A stretch of 64,000 nucleotides of DNA from CAYQJL01 sp964573295 (lineage in GTDB: Bacteria; Eisenbacteria; RBG-16-71-46; CAIMUX01; WJJG01). The DNA lies in NCBI GenBank assembly GCA_964573295.1, contig CAZNJE010000006.1, forward strand, positions 62,001 to 126,000, written 5' to 3'. Below are positions 53,209 to 61,998 of the stretch, piece after piece. How positions within the stretch are numbered: position 1 is the stretch's first letter; every line of letters starts with the position of its first letter. The notes below the pieces were generated by a model that worked only from the letters and a program-made list of their open reading frames with translations, was not told the DNA's origin and did no database searches. A program made the position numbers and the translations under genes.

Positions 53209-54891
53209 ATGATTTATGAGCTCATCGGACACTTGAACGAGCAGACCGTGCGCATCCCCCTTGTGCAGGGTCTCAATCCGATCAACCGGGGCGTACTTCT
53301 CGAGCACGGCTATCAGTCCTCTCTTGTTTCGCGTTCCCATGCCGAGATCGATGTGACGGGGAACTCCATCAGCATCCGGGATCTGGGCAGTCGCAACGGC
53401 ACGCTGGTCAATGGGCAACCGGCGAAGAGGTGGCGGAGACTTCAAGATGGGGATCGAATCGCCGTAGGGGATGTCGATCTCCTATTGCGAACGATCAAGG
53501 AAGATCCATCGGATGAACCCGCCCTCGCGTCATGGCTATCAGGCGCTGACGAGGTAAGCGCCACCTCGGTGATTGATCTGAGAGAGGCGCAGGCGGCGGA
53601 TCGTCCCGAACGGATGCAGACGATCAGCAAGGCGGGGGAGCTACTGGTTCGAGCCGATCCGTTGGAGGAGACCATCGCAGCCTTCATGGATCTGATCGAG
53701 AGTGAGATCGATGCCCGAAGGATCCTGCTCCTGCTCGAAAACACCGACGCGGCTGCCCACCCGAGGGATGACCCAGAATCGAAGTCGAGAATCCCGGGAG
53801 TCGACTCACTCACCTTGAAGGCTTCTCGCCCGGGGATTCCGAGTGACGAGACCCTGGTCCTCAGCCACACGCTGGTCGAGATGGTGCTGGGGGATCGTCA
53901 GGCACTGCTGGTCGAGGACCTGTTGTCCCACGAAGCACTCTCCCGGCAAGAGAGCATCGTCGCGATGAACTTGCGCTCGGCCATGGTCGCGCCGCTGTTC
54001 GACAACCGGCGCGTGATCGGGCTGCTGTACGCGGACTCGACCGAGCCCGGCCGGCCCTTCGACCGAGAACGGCTCGGATTCTTCACGCTCCTGGCCAATC
54101 TGCTGGCCGTCAAGATCACCAACACGCGGCTTCAGGAAATCGAGCGCGAACGCGAACGGATGGCCCAACAGCTCGAGGTAGCCGCCATGCTGCAGAGACG
54201 GCTGCTGCCCGAGCAGCTTCCCACCATACAGGACTACGACCTGTTCGCCGTGCAGATCCCCTGCTTCGAGGTCGCCGGCGACCTCTACGACATCACCACC
54301 CTCGCCGACGGTCGCTTGGTGCTGGTGCTGGGCGATGTGACGGGCAAGGGAATCGGTGCCGCGCTGCTCATGACCAATGTCATGGCCACTCTGCGGGCGC
54401 TCTACCGGCAGCCGGTCGACTTGCGACTCTGGATGACGCAGATTCACGAGCAAGTCTTGGCATCCTCGGACGCCCTGCACTCGGTCACCTTGTTCCTGGG
54501 CCTACTCGATCCGCTCGGCGGCCGGCTCGACTACGCCAGCGCCGGCCATGATCCCGCCCTTCTGATTCCCCCGGAGGGAAGCTCCCGGGAACTCATGGCC
54601 ACCGGTGTGCCCGCCGGCATGCTGTCCGGCATGACGTATGAGACCAGCACAGTTGAGATCCCTCACGGATCGACACTGGTGATCTACTCGGACGGAATCC
54701 GAGAGGCTCAAGCCGACGAAGAGGACCCGGATTCGATGTTCGGTCTCGATCGGTTGCAACGGGGCATCCAGTTGCGGCAGGATCAGAGCCTCTCTCAGAT
54801 CGCCGACAGCGTGTTGGAGGACCTGCGGGCGCACGTGGGCACGATTGGCCTGGACGACGACGTCACGTTGCTGCTCTTGCGACGCAAGTAG
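53209..54891 (+). CDS. FHA-GAF-PP2C (SpoIIE-type) serine phosphatase
   Basis: ATG 53209 follows GGAGGAGG. The 560-residue protein has an FHA phosphothreonine-binding domain (about 1-100; SRSHAEI, LGSRNGTLVNG), a GAF domain (about 140-310; MVAPLFDNRRVIGLLYAD) and a coiled linker (ERERERMAQQLEVAAMLQ). A SpoIIE/RsbU-type phosphatase domain completes it (VAGDLYDI, LVLGDVTGKGIGAALLM, YASAGHDPALL, YSDGIREA, DDDVTLLLL), keeping the metal-binding aspartates. It probably dephosphorylates an anti-sigma-antagonist-like protein in a partner-switching or Ser/Thr kinase pathway; no partner gene lies next to it. Confidence 0.92.
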   Translation: MIYELIGHLNEQTVRIPLVQGLNPINRGVLLEHGYQSSLVSRSHAEIDVTGNSISIRDLGSRNGTLVNGQPAKRWRRLQDGDRIAVGDVDLLLRTIKEDPSDEPALASWLSGADEVSATSVIDLREAQAADRPERMQTISKAGELLVRADPLEETIAAFMDLIESEIDARRILLLLENTDAAAHPRDDPESKSRIPGVDSLTLKASRPGIPSDETLVLSHTLVEMVLGDRQALLVEDLLSHEALSRQESIVAMNLRSAMVAPLFDNRRVIGLLYADSTEPGRPFDRERLGFFTLLANLLAVKITNTRLQEIERERERMAQQLEVAAMLQRRLLPEQLPTIQDYDLFAVQIPCFEVAGDLYDITTLADGRLVLVLGDVTGKGIGAALLMTNVMATLRALYRQPVDLRLWMTQIHEQVLASSDALHSVTLFLGLLDPLGGRLDYASAGHDPALLIPPEGSSRELMATGVPAGMLSGMTYETSTVEIPHGSTLVIYSDGIREAQADEEDPDSMFGLDRLQRGIQLRQDQSLSQIADSVLEDLRAHVGTIGLDDDVTLLLLRRK

Positions 54892-54900
54892 CCCATCTTC

Positions 54901-56478
54901 TCATCCCTTGCGCGCGAGACGCTCGATGGCAGCGGACGCCGAAATCGCTCCCGTGCGCCGGTAGGCTTCGTGACTCTCCTCGATCTGGTCACTACGATAG
55001 GCGTAGTTGACCATGATGCCCGCCGACTGCTTCAGCCCATTGGAAGAGGTATCGGCCAGGTAGTTCAACCGTTCGATGCTCGCGCCGTTGCCCAGGTGGA
55101 ACCGGGCGACCGGGTCGAGCGGCTGGTTGCCCCGCTTGGCCTGAAGCAGGTAGCGCGCGCATAGACGCATCAGAATCGGTTGCAGCGCCTCGGCCACCCT
55201 GGGTTGGTAGACCCACGCGGGATGATCGAGCACGGCCTCGAGGAGTCCAGCCTCGCGGGGCGCTGCTTCGCGGGACGCTGCTTCGCGGGACGCTGCTTCG
55301 CGCGAGTCGGTCTCGCGGGGTCCGGCAGCGTGCGGTTCGGTTCCATGAGGTCCTGTCTCCCGGGGCGCAGTTCCTCCTGCTCGCCGTTGGGCCTCCTCCT
55401 CCTTCGGCGAAGGAACTGCACTCCGCTGCAGCTCCTCCAGAGCCTTGACCTCGTTCGGCTGCAGGCAGCCCTCGGGAGGCAGCAGCGGCTGCTCCCGTAG
55501 CCAGCGCCGGAAGCCGGGGATCGGAGACAGTGTGGCGAAGTGCTTCAGGCGCGGGAACTGGCGAGAGAGATCATCGACGACACGCTTGATCAAGAAGCTT
55601 CCAAAGCTGATCCCACGTAGTCCGGCCTGGGTGTTCGAGATTGAGTAGAAAATCGCCGTAGTCGCTTCGTCTGGGTCCTGTTCCGGGGCGTTCTCGTCGA
55701 GGAGCGCTTGGATGTTGCCCGCCAGACGATCGAGCAGGGCAACCTCGACAAAGATCAAGGGCTCCTCGGGCATCGAGGGATGGAAGTAGGCATAGCAGCG
55801 GCGATCCGACTCCAGACGGTTGCGCAGGTCGTCCCAGGATTCGATCTCGTGAACCGCCTCATAGGCGATGAGCTTCTGGAGCAGGGACGCCGGCGAGTTC
55901 CAGCTGATGCGGCGTAGCTCCAGGAAGCCGACATCAAACCAGGAACGCAGGATGTCCATCAAGTCCTGATCCAGGGCGCGTAGCTCGCGATCCCATGGGC
56001 GCATCGCCAAGAGATCCCGGCGCAGGTCGACCAGGAACTTCACCCCGCTGGGCAGTGCGTTGAACTGGGTGAGGAGGCGCACACGCGATGACCGCAGGGC
56101 GGCCCGCAACCGGGCCTCGGCGGTCAAGCGATCCTCCTCCTCGGCGTCCAGGTAGTCATTGATCGCCTCGTCGACGGCGGCCGGATCCGTGCCGAATTCG
56201 GCAGCGAGAAGGCGCAGAAATCGCTCCCGCCCAATGGGCGTCAGGCCGAGGTAGGTCTCCCCCAGATGCGCGGCACGCGAGCGGGCTGAGACCTCGCCGC
56301 CCAGCGCTCGCAGGCACTCGCTCACCTGCCGGCGGATCTGGGGAAGCTCGCCGTCGGGCAGATCGGGATGCACGGGGCGCCCGGCCCCTTGCCAGGCCGC
56401 GGGGGCCAGGTCCCGCCACAACCGCCGCAGATCGCGCAGCGCTTTGCCGCCCAGCCACTGTGTGAAGCTCTCTGCCAT
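54901..56478 (-). CDS. Malonyl-CoA decarboxylase
   Basis: The enzyme converts malonyl-CoA to acetyl-CoA and CO2. ATG 56478 follows AAGGAG. The 525-residue protein has an N-terminal helical domain and a GNAT-like catalytic domain. Family segments are HPSMPEEPLIFVEVAL, FYSISNTQAGLRGISFGSFL, FATLSPIPGFRRWL, HLGNGASIERLNYLAD and SAGIMVNYAYR. A low-complexity insertion (about 365-415) made of SREAA and GPRET copies comes from a 15-nt repeat at about 55250-55330. It is alone here, 9 nt tail to tail from the phosphatase gene; no malonyl-CoA synthetase lies adjacent. Confidence 0.92.
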   Translation of the reverse strand: MAESFTQWLGGKALRDLRRLWRDLAPAAWQGAGRPVHPDLPDGELPQIRRQVSECLRALGGEVSARSRAAHLGETYLGLTPIGRERFLRLLAAEFGTDPAAVDEAINDYLDAEEEDRLTAEARLRAALRSSRVRLLTQFNALPSGVKFLVDLRRDLLAMRPWDRELRALDQDLMDILRSWFDVGFLELRRISWNSPASLLQKLIAYEAVHEIESWDDLRNRLESDRRCYAYFHPSMPEEPLIFVEVALLDRLAGNIQALLDENAPEQDPDEATTAIFYSISNTQAGLRGISFGSFLIKRVVDDLSRQFPRLKHFATLSPIPGFRRWLREQPLLPPEGCLQPNEVKALEELQRSAVPSPKEEEAQRRAGGTAPRETGPHGTEPHAAGPRETDSREAASREAASREAAPREAGLLEAVLDHPAWVYQPRVAEALQPILMRLCARYLLQAKRGNQPLDPVARFHLGNGASIERLNYLADTSSNGLKQSAGIMVNYAYRSDQIEESHEAYRRTGAISASAAIERLARKG

Positions 56479-56616
56479 GGATCTCCTTCGCCCCGGCCCT
56501 CAGCCGGTGACCGGGGCGGGTGGCCGAAAGCAGCCTGGATGGGCCAACCCGCTGGCCCTAGTCTACCTATCGCTGCCAGGCGCCCGACCCTTAGCAAGAT
56601 TCGAACCTCTCCCGTC

Positions 56617-56646
56617 TTGGGCGGTGCTCACCCGGTGTGGTAGAAT
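56617..56646 (+). promoter_or_regulatory. Candidate sigma-70 promoter in the 469-nt gap before the SEC-C gene
   Basis: TTGGGC (56617-56622) and TAGAAT (56641-56646) with an 18-nt spacer lie about 300 nt upstream of ATG 56948. The gap also holds a 16-nt repeat and an A-rich stretch with repeated CGAAAGACAC; no gene is seen. Confidence 0.4.
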
Positions 56647-56688
56647 TGTAGCTTCATGGCCGGAAAGGCTCTGCGGGATCACTGCGGT

Positions 56689-56736
56689 GCAGCATCGGTG
56701 CCCGGCAGCATCGCTGCCCGGCAGCATCGCTGCCTC
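56689..56736 (+). repeat. Three-copy 16-nt tandem repeat
   Basis: GCAGCATCGGTGCCCG, GCAGCATCGCTGCCCG and GCAGCATCGCTGCCTC are contiguous, in the leader of the SEC-C miniprotein gene. Confidence 0.85.
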
Positions 56737-56947
56737 GCGGCACCGCGGCCATGGGTCATCGCGGCCTTGCGGCCTGCTTCGGAGGACGGCTTGCTCTTGC
56801 CCGCCCCCTGAACGACACCAAAAGACAAGCGAAGAACAGTCGAAAGACACCCGAAAGACACAAAGACACACCTAGAGGCCCTCTCCGAGGACATCTCCCT
56901 CTCGAGGGCAACTAGCAGACATCTTGACGACTTCTGGAGGCATCTCG

Positions 56948-57127
56948 ATGTTCGGTTGGATCATGAAGCTCTTTCGTCAGAACCCGCCCGATTCGGCCGC
57001 CCACATGGGCCGCAATGAGCTGTGCTGGTGCGGCAGCGGCAAGAAATACAAGAAGTGCCACTTCGAATCCGACCAGTCCTACTTCGCCAACAAGAAGGCC
57101 GCCGAGGCCTGCTCCTCGGGCGCCTGA
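56948..57127 (+). CDS. SEC-C motif miniprotein
   Basis: ATG 56948 has GGAGG 7 nt upstream. The 59-residue product is little more than a SEC-C zinc-binding motif (GRNELCWCGSGKKYKKCH, C-X-C-X8-C-H) after a short helical N-terminus (MFGWIMKLFRQNPPD). In SecA the same motif binds SecB and ribosomes. A free-standing version may bind nucleic acid or ribosomes (inference). Confidence 0.85.
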   Translation: MFGWIMKLFRQNPPDSAAHMGRNELCWCGSGKKYKKCHFESDQSYFANKKAAEACSSGA

Positions 57128-57202
57128 AGCCGCTAGCCGGGGCGAGGATCGCCCCTCGCGGCTGCACGCCTCGCGGCCCGATGGGCATCGCGCCAGCCTG
57201 TA

Positions 57203-60200
57203 TCACCGCCAGGTGGGCACCCGGCCCGGCGTCCACGGAGTCCGGGCTTCCTCCAGATCGGCCTCGAGGGCGGCCAAGTCCTCCTCGACCAGCCTCGTGA
57301 GACCCTCCAGGACCGGCGCGAACCGCTCCGATGCGATCGCGTAGTTGTCGCGGTGGGTTTGCGTGGGATCGGAAGTCGACTCCCAGCTTCCCCACACGAC
57401 CTGTGAGATCCGCTCCCTGATCGAGACCGGCCCCGGCTCGCGCCGCTTCGATATCGTGCGGTCCCCTTCCAGCTCCACGCGAAGGTCAGCCAGGCGTAGC
57501 TCCAGCGCCCGGCTGCGATCCACGAGGGCCGCCGCGCGGTTCGGCTCGATGCCGGGCGTATCGCGCAGCGCCACACGGATGTGCTCCAGGCGCTCCTTGG
57601 CCTCCCCGGCCGTGCGGATCGCTCCCTGGACCGAGCGGTGGAGATCGGCGACCTGACGCTGGAACGTGTGGAGCCCCTCCCAATCCTCGGTCGGCAGGGT
57701 GGCCCATCCCAAGGGCGTCAGTTGGAACGTCCGCGACCCGGTCAGGGGCGTGGTCACGCTTCCCTCGCGCTTGACCAGGGTGACCGTATAGCGTCCCGGT
57801 GCGGCCAGATGGCTGCGCGGGGGCGTCGACCACGGCCGGCTCGGCGACCACGGCTTCGTGGAGGCCGGACTCACCGGCGGGTAATGCATGTCCCAGGCGA
57901 CCCGGTGAATGCCGCGTGCGCCGCGGCCCTTGATCTGGCGCACGAGCTCGCCGCTCTCGTCGGTGATGTGGAACCAGATTTCAGGAGCGCGCTCGCGGTC
58001 TTCCGTGCGCAGCTCGTCCCAGTCCGGGTACTCGATCCGCTCGCCCTCTTTCTGCGCCTTCTCTTCCGCATCGCGGCGCTTCTGCGCGAGCGTTTGGAGG
58101 CTCTCCTTGAGGTAGTAGGTGAAGACCACGCCATAGGGCGGATTCTCGGCGTAGTAGAAGTTGTCGCCCTGATTGGCTTTGCCACGACCGCCCAGCGGGG
58201 TCTTCTCGTGATAGAGCCAGGCGTCCTTGACCGGGAAGAGCAGCGCCTCCTCGGCCGCCAGGCGCTCGGGGCTCACCTCCCTGAGAGGCGAGTAGTCGTC
58301 CAGCACGTAGATGCCACGGCCGAAGGTGCCCACCGCTAGATCGTTCTCGCGGCGCTGGATGTCCAGATCACGGATCTCGATCACGGGGAAGTTGCCCTTG
58401 AGGCGCACCCACGTCTCACCGCCATCGGCCGTGAAGTAGAGGCCGAATTCGGTGCCGGCGAAGAGCAGGTCTTCGTTCACATGATCCTGCTCCAGACACC
58501 AGACCATGCCGCGCTCGGGGAGGTTGCCCGAGATCGAGCGCCAGCTCCGGCCACGATCGTCGCTGCGGCACACGTAGGGCTTGAAGTCGCCGTTCTTGTA
58601 GTTGTTGAACGTGGCGAACACCGTGTTGGGGTCATGCCGGGATGCCGTGAGCTCACTCACGTAGGTCATCTCGGGCACGCCCTTGACGCGTTCGACCTTC
58701 CGCCATGATGCCCCGCCGTCCTCACTGACTTGGATGAGCCCATCATCGGTGCCCACGTAGAGCAGCCCCTCGACCAGCGGCGACTCGGCCAGGGCCACGC
58801 AGTTGCCGTAGAACGAGGTCGCCCAGTGCTTGGCGACCGCGTCCACGCTCTGTAGCTCGCCCATCACCTCGAGCTGATTGCGGTCGATCTGGCGCGTGAG
58901 GTCCGGGCTCACCGCTTGCCAAGAGTTGCCGCGATCGTCGGTGCGGAAGAGTTTGTTGGCCGCGTAATAGAGCCGGGTGGGCGAGTGCGGGCTCAAGAGC
59001 AGCGGCGTATCCCAGTTCCAGCGCAGTTCGGGCTCGCCTTTCGCGGGTTGCGGCTGGATGTCCACCGTCTCCCCGGTGGCGAAATCGTAGCGTACCAGGC
59101 CGCCGTACTGCGACTGGGCGTAGATGATATTCGAGTTGGTCGGATCCACCTGGGTCTCGTAACCGTCTCCACCGGTCGTGATGATCCAGTCGGCATTCGT
59201 GATCCCGCTGCCGCTGATGGTGCGCGAGGGCGCGCGCTGGCTATTGTTGTCCTGGGTTCCGCCATAGACGTGATAGAAGGGTTCGGCCTGATCCACACTC
59301 ACCCGGTAGAATTGAGCGATCGGCAGGTTGGACTTGAAGTCCCAGGTCTCGCCCCGCTCCCAGGTCTCGTAGATGCCCCCGTCACAACCACAGAGCAGGT
59401 GATTCGTGTTGTGGGGATCGATCCACAGCGCGTGGTCATCGACATGCTTCGCCCGCCGGCCCACATCGGTCCAGGTCTTGCCGCCGTCCTCGGTCACCTT
59501 CATCCGCACGTCCATCGAATAGACGCGGTCGACATCGTGCGGGTCGGCGAAGATCTCCTGATAGTACTGCGGGCTGTGGGCATGGTATCCGGAACGCTTC
59601 TCCCAGTTCTGGCCACCGTCGGCCGAGCGGAAAAAGCCGTCCTTGCCCAGCGCGGCCTCGATGATCGCGTAGACGACGTCGGGATTGGCCGGCGACACCG
59701 CCAGGCCGATGCGTCCCAGGTCGACGCCCGGCAGGCCGCGACTGAGTTTCGTCCAACTCTCCCCCGCGTCGGTGGACTTGTAGATGGCCGACTCGGGCCC
59801 GCCGTTGATCTGCGTCCAGACGTGCCGCCGGCGCTGGTAGGCGGCGGCGTAGAGCACATCCGGGTTGCGGGGATCCATATGGACTTCGCTCACACCGGTG
59901 TCTTCGCTGATCTCCAGTACCTTCGTCCAGGTCGCCCCACCATCGGCGGTCTTGTACAAGCCGCGATCTCCGCCCGAGCTCCACAGCGGCCCCTGGGCGG
60001 CGACGTAAACAACTCGTGAGTCGCGCGGATCGATCGCGATCATCCCGATGTGCTCAGAATCCTCGAGACCCAAGTTCGTCCAGCTGCGGCCACCGTCGAT
60101 CGACTTGTAGACGCCGTCGCCGAAACCCACGGCGCGCTGGCTGTTGTTCTCCCCCGTGCCGAGCCAGAGCGTGAACGGATCGGCCGGATCCATGGTGATG

Positions 60201-60613
60201 CAGCCGATCGAGTAGCTTCCGCAGTCCTCGAAGATGGGCTCGAAGGTGGTGCCCGCGTTCTCGGTCTTCCAGACGTTGCCCGAGGAGACGGCCACGTAGT
60301 AGATCCAGGGCTTCTCGGGATGCACGGCGAAGTCGCTGATGCGCCCGCCGGTTTTGGCCGGACCCAGGCAGCGCAGCTCGAGACCGGCGAAGGTGGCGGC
60401 GCTGAAGGGCCGCTCATCCGCATGGTCTCCAGTAACGTCATCGGCAGCAGCCGGGCCCGCACCGGCAACCAAGAGCATACCGGCCATCAGAAGCATGCCG
60501 GCAATTTGGACCATGCCGGCGGCCATGCTCCCCAGGTTACCGGCGGAGACGATGCCGCTACGCAGAACGGCCCTGCTCGATCCCGAATTCGTCCAGATCC
60601 ATGCGTGCTTCAC
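57203..60613 (-). CDS. Secreted BNR/Asp-box repeat protein (sortilin VPS10-like beta-propeller)
   Basis: The GTG at 60613 has AAAGGAG 8 nt upstream. The 1136-residue product has a signal peptide with AGMLLMAGMLLVAGAGP. Many Asp-box turns follow, such as SIDGGRSW, TADGGATW, STDAGESW, TEDGGKTW, SEDGGASW, SDDRGRSW and TADGGETW, spread over residues 60-800 as in two stacked propellers. GTFGRGIYVLDDYSPLREV closes the repeat region. The C-terminal 300 residues include an Ig-like segment (RGIHRVAWDMHYPP) and a helical bundle. Members are annotated as glycosyl-hydrolase-like or VPS10-domain proteins; catalytic activity is not shown. Confidence 0.88.
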   Translation of the reverse strand: MKHAWIWTNSGSSRAVLRSGIVSAGNLGSMAAGMVQIAGMLLMAGMLLVAGAGPAAADDVTGDHADERPFSAATFAGLELRCLGPAKTGGRISDFAVHPEKPWIYYVAVSSGNVWKTENAGTTFEPIFEDCGSYSIGCITMDPADPFTLWLGTGENNSQRAVGFGDGVYKSIDGGRSWTNLGLEDSEHIGMIAIDPRDSRVVYVAAQGPLWSSGGDRGLYKTADGGATWTKVLEISEDTGVSEVHMDPRNPDVLYAAAYQRRRHVWTQINGGPESAIYKSTDAGESWTKLSRGLPGVDLGRIGLAVSPANPDVVYAIIEAALGKDGFFRSADGGQNWEKRSGYHAHSPQYYQEIFADPHDVDRVYSMDVRMKVTEDGGKTWTDVGRRAKHVDDHALWIDPHNTNHLLCGCDGGIYETWERGETWDFKSNLPIAQFYRVSVDQAEPFYHVYGGTQDNNSQRAPSRTISGSGITNADWIITTGGDGYETQVDPTNSNIIYAQSQYGGLVRYDFATGETVDIQPQPAKGEPELRWNWDTPLLLSPHSPTRLYYAANKLFRTDDRGNSWQAVSPDLTRQIDRNQLEVMGELQSVDAVAKHWATSFYGNCVALAESPLVEGLLYVGTDDGLIQVSEDGGASWRKVERVKGVPEMTYVSELTASRHDPNTVFATFNNYKNGDFKPYVCRSDDRGRSWRSISGNLPERGMVWCLEQDHVNEDLLFAGTEFGLYFTADGGETWVRLKGNFPVIEIRDLDIQRRENDLAVGTFGRGIYVLDDYSPLREVSPERLAAEEALLFPVKDAWLYHEKTPLGGRGKANQGDNFYYAENPPYGVVFTYYLKESLQTLAQKRRDAEEKAQKEGERIEYPDWDELRTEDRERAPEIWFHITDESGELVRQIKGRGARGIHRVAWDMHYPPVSPASTKPWSPSRPWSTPPRSHLAAPGRYTVTLVKREGSVTTPLTGSRTFQLTPLGWATLPTEDWEGLHTFQRQVADLHRSVQGAIRTAGEAKERLEHIRVALRDTPGIEPNRAAALVDRSRALELRLADLRVELEGDRTISKRREPGPVSIRERISQVVWGSWESTSDPTQTHRDNYAIASERFAPVLEGLTRLVEEDLAALEADLEEARTPWTPGRVPTWR

Positions 60614-60784
60614 CGGGGAGACTCCTTTCCTTGGATGAGGAGGCAGTTGCCGCGTGGGAACCTGATCTCGAGCGATCTGCCCAGGCGGAGAGCCGAGCAT
60701 AGCTGTGCACAGAGTCGATTGAAAGGGGGGCGAAGAAGGCGAAGAAGGCGAGGACGGTGGGAAGCAAAATCTGATATACCGCGC

Positions 60785-61717
60785 TCAGGTCAGGAGGCGC
60801 CGCAAGCGGCCGGCCAGGTCGTCGTTGGCCGCCACCACCAGCGCCCCCTTGGTGACGTCGTCGCGGCCGGGATCGCGGCGCGCCCAGTTGCGCCCACCGG
60901 TGCGAACCGTGCCACCGGCCTCCAGCGTGAGCAGCAGGCCGATGGCGCGGCGCCGGTCGGTGCCATGCTCGGAGACCGCCGCACACGCGGAGCCGGTTGC
61001 CGGGGCACTGGCATCGACGGCCGAGCAGTGCGACCGGCGCGGCGTCCAGCCCGCCTCGCGCAAACGCTGGTCCCAGTCACGCGGCGCCCGCGGGGTGAGG
61101 AGCACCTCATCGGGCAGATTCTCCAGATCCGCCACCCGCACCCGCTCGAAGGGCGGGCCTTCCTCCATCCGCCAGCATCCGTTGTTCACCAATGCATAGT
61201 AGAGAGTCTGGTACTCCGGGAAAGCGACCACGGCCGCCTCATAGCGTCCCCCGCGCAGGTAGGCGCCCATGACCGCGTACTCCCGCGATCCGCGGCTGTA
61301 GTTGAGCGTGCCGTCGATTGGATCGATCACGATGAGGTCCCGCTGCCGAGACTCCTCGGGGAAAGTACCCGCGAGGGCGGTGTCTTCCTCGGCATCTAGC
61401 GCCACGCCGGGGAAGGCCGCTCGAAGGGGTTCGAGCAACACGTCCTGGGCGGCCAGGTCCGCCGTCGTGAGGGCCGCGCCTTCGGGCGTATCCTCATGTT
61501 TGCTCCAGCTCGGGACATTCCCCTGCAGCCGGCGCGCCACGTGCGCGGCCTGCAGGGCGGCCAGGCTGAACACACGGATGAAGCGGGCGGCGGGATCCTC
61601 GGCGGGATCACCCAGGACCGGATCCGGCGTCGACTCGGCGCCCGGTTCGGGAGCGGATGATTCGGCGCGGTCGGACTTGCGCCACCGCGGCATTGGCCAT
61701 CCGTGGAAGCGGCTCAC
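60785..61717 (-). CDS. Inositol monophosphatase-family phosphatase
   Basis: The GTG at 61717 with GGGGGAG upstream is preferred. The 310-residue product has metal-binding motifs LDAEEDT and IDPIDGTLNYSRGS, plus a helix LLTLEAGGTV. The second family motif, usually WDxAAG before that helix, reads EHGTDRRRAIG here. The metal ligand Asp may be present but the Trp is not. The substrate could be an inositol phosphate, fructose-1,6-bisphosphate or PAP. An N-terminal extension of about 50 residues (SSAPEPGAESTPDPV) is disordered. Confidence 0.82.
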   Translation of the reverse strand: MSRFHGWPMPRWRKSDRAESSAPEPGAESTPDPVLGDPAEDPAARFIRVFSLAALQAAHVARRLQGNVPSWSKHEDTPEGAALTTADLAAQDVLLEPLRAAFPGVALDAEEDTALAGTFPEESRQRDLIVIDPIDGTLNYSRGSREYAVMGAYLRGGRYEAAVVAFPEYQTLYYALVNNGCWRMEEGPPFERVRVADLENLPDEVLLTPRAPRDWDQRLREAGWTPRRSHCSAVDASAPATGSACAAVSEHGTDRRRAIGLLLTLEAGGTVRTGGRNWARRDPGRDDVTKGALVVAANDDLAGRLRRLLT

Positions 61718-61875
61718 TTGCGTCTCCCCCTGGACCAGCAATAGCACCGGCCAGATCGCTGACAACGGTCGAGGAGAATCGACCGAGACTCACGCGGCTC
61801 GCGAGATCGTTTCCATTCTAGCGATTCGCCGCGGGCTCCACCAGCGGAGCCTGCGAGGAGTCGCTTTCATGTCGC

Positions 61876-61903
61876 TTGAACCTTCGTCTTCTCCTGGTAG
61901 AAT
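61876..61903 (+). promoter_or_regulatory. Candidate sigma-70 promoter for the lipoprotein gene
   Basis: TTGAAC (61876-61881) and TAGAAT (61898-61903) with a 16-nt spacer lie about 95 nt upstream of ATG 61999. Confidence 0.5.
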
Positions 61904-61998
61904 CCCTCCAGTCGTGATCGTGCAGTACCCTTTGCTCAATGCACCTTGTCAGCACGAAGTGAATTCGGGAACGAGAACCACGGACGGGGAGAGTTGCC

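Noticed and set aside
56590..56640. Possible tRNA on the minus strand, from a T-loop-like GGTTCGAATC
   Set aside because: The flanking bases do not pair as a T-stem and no anticodon or acceptor arm can be built.
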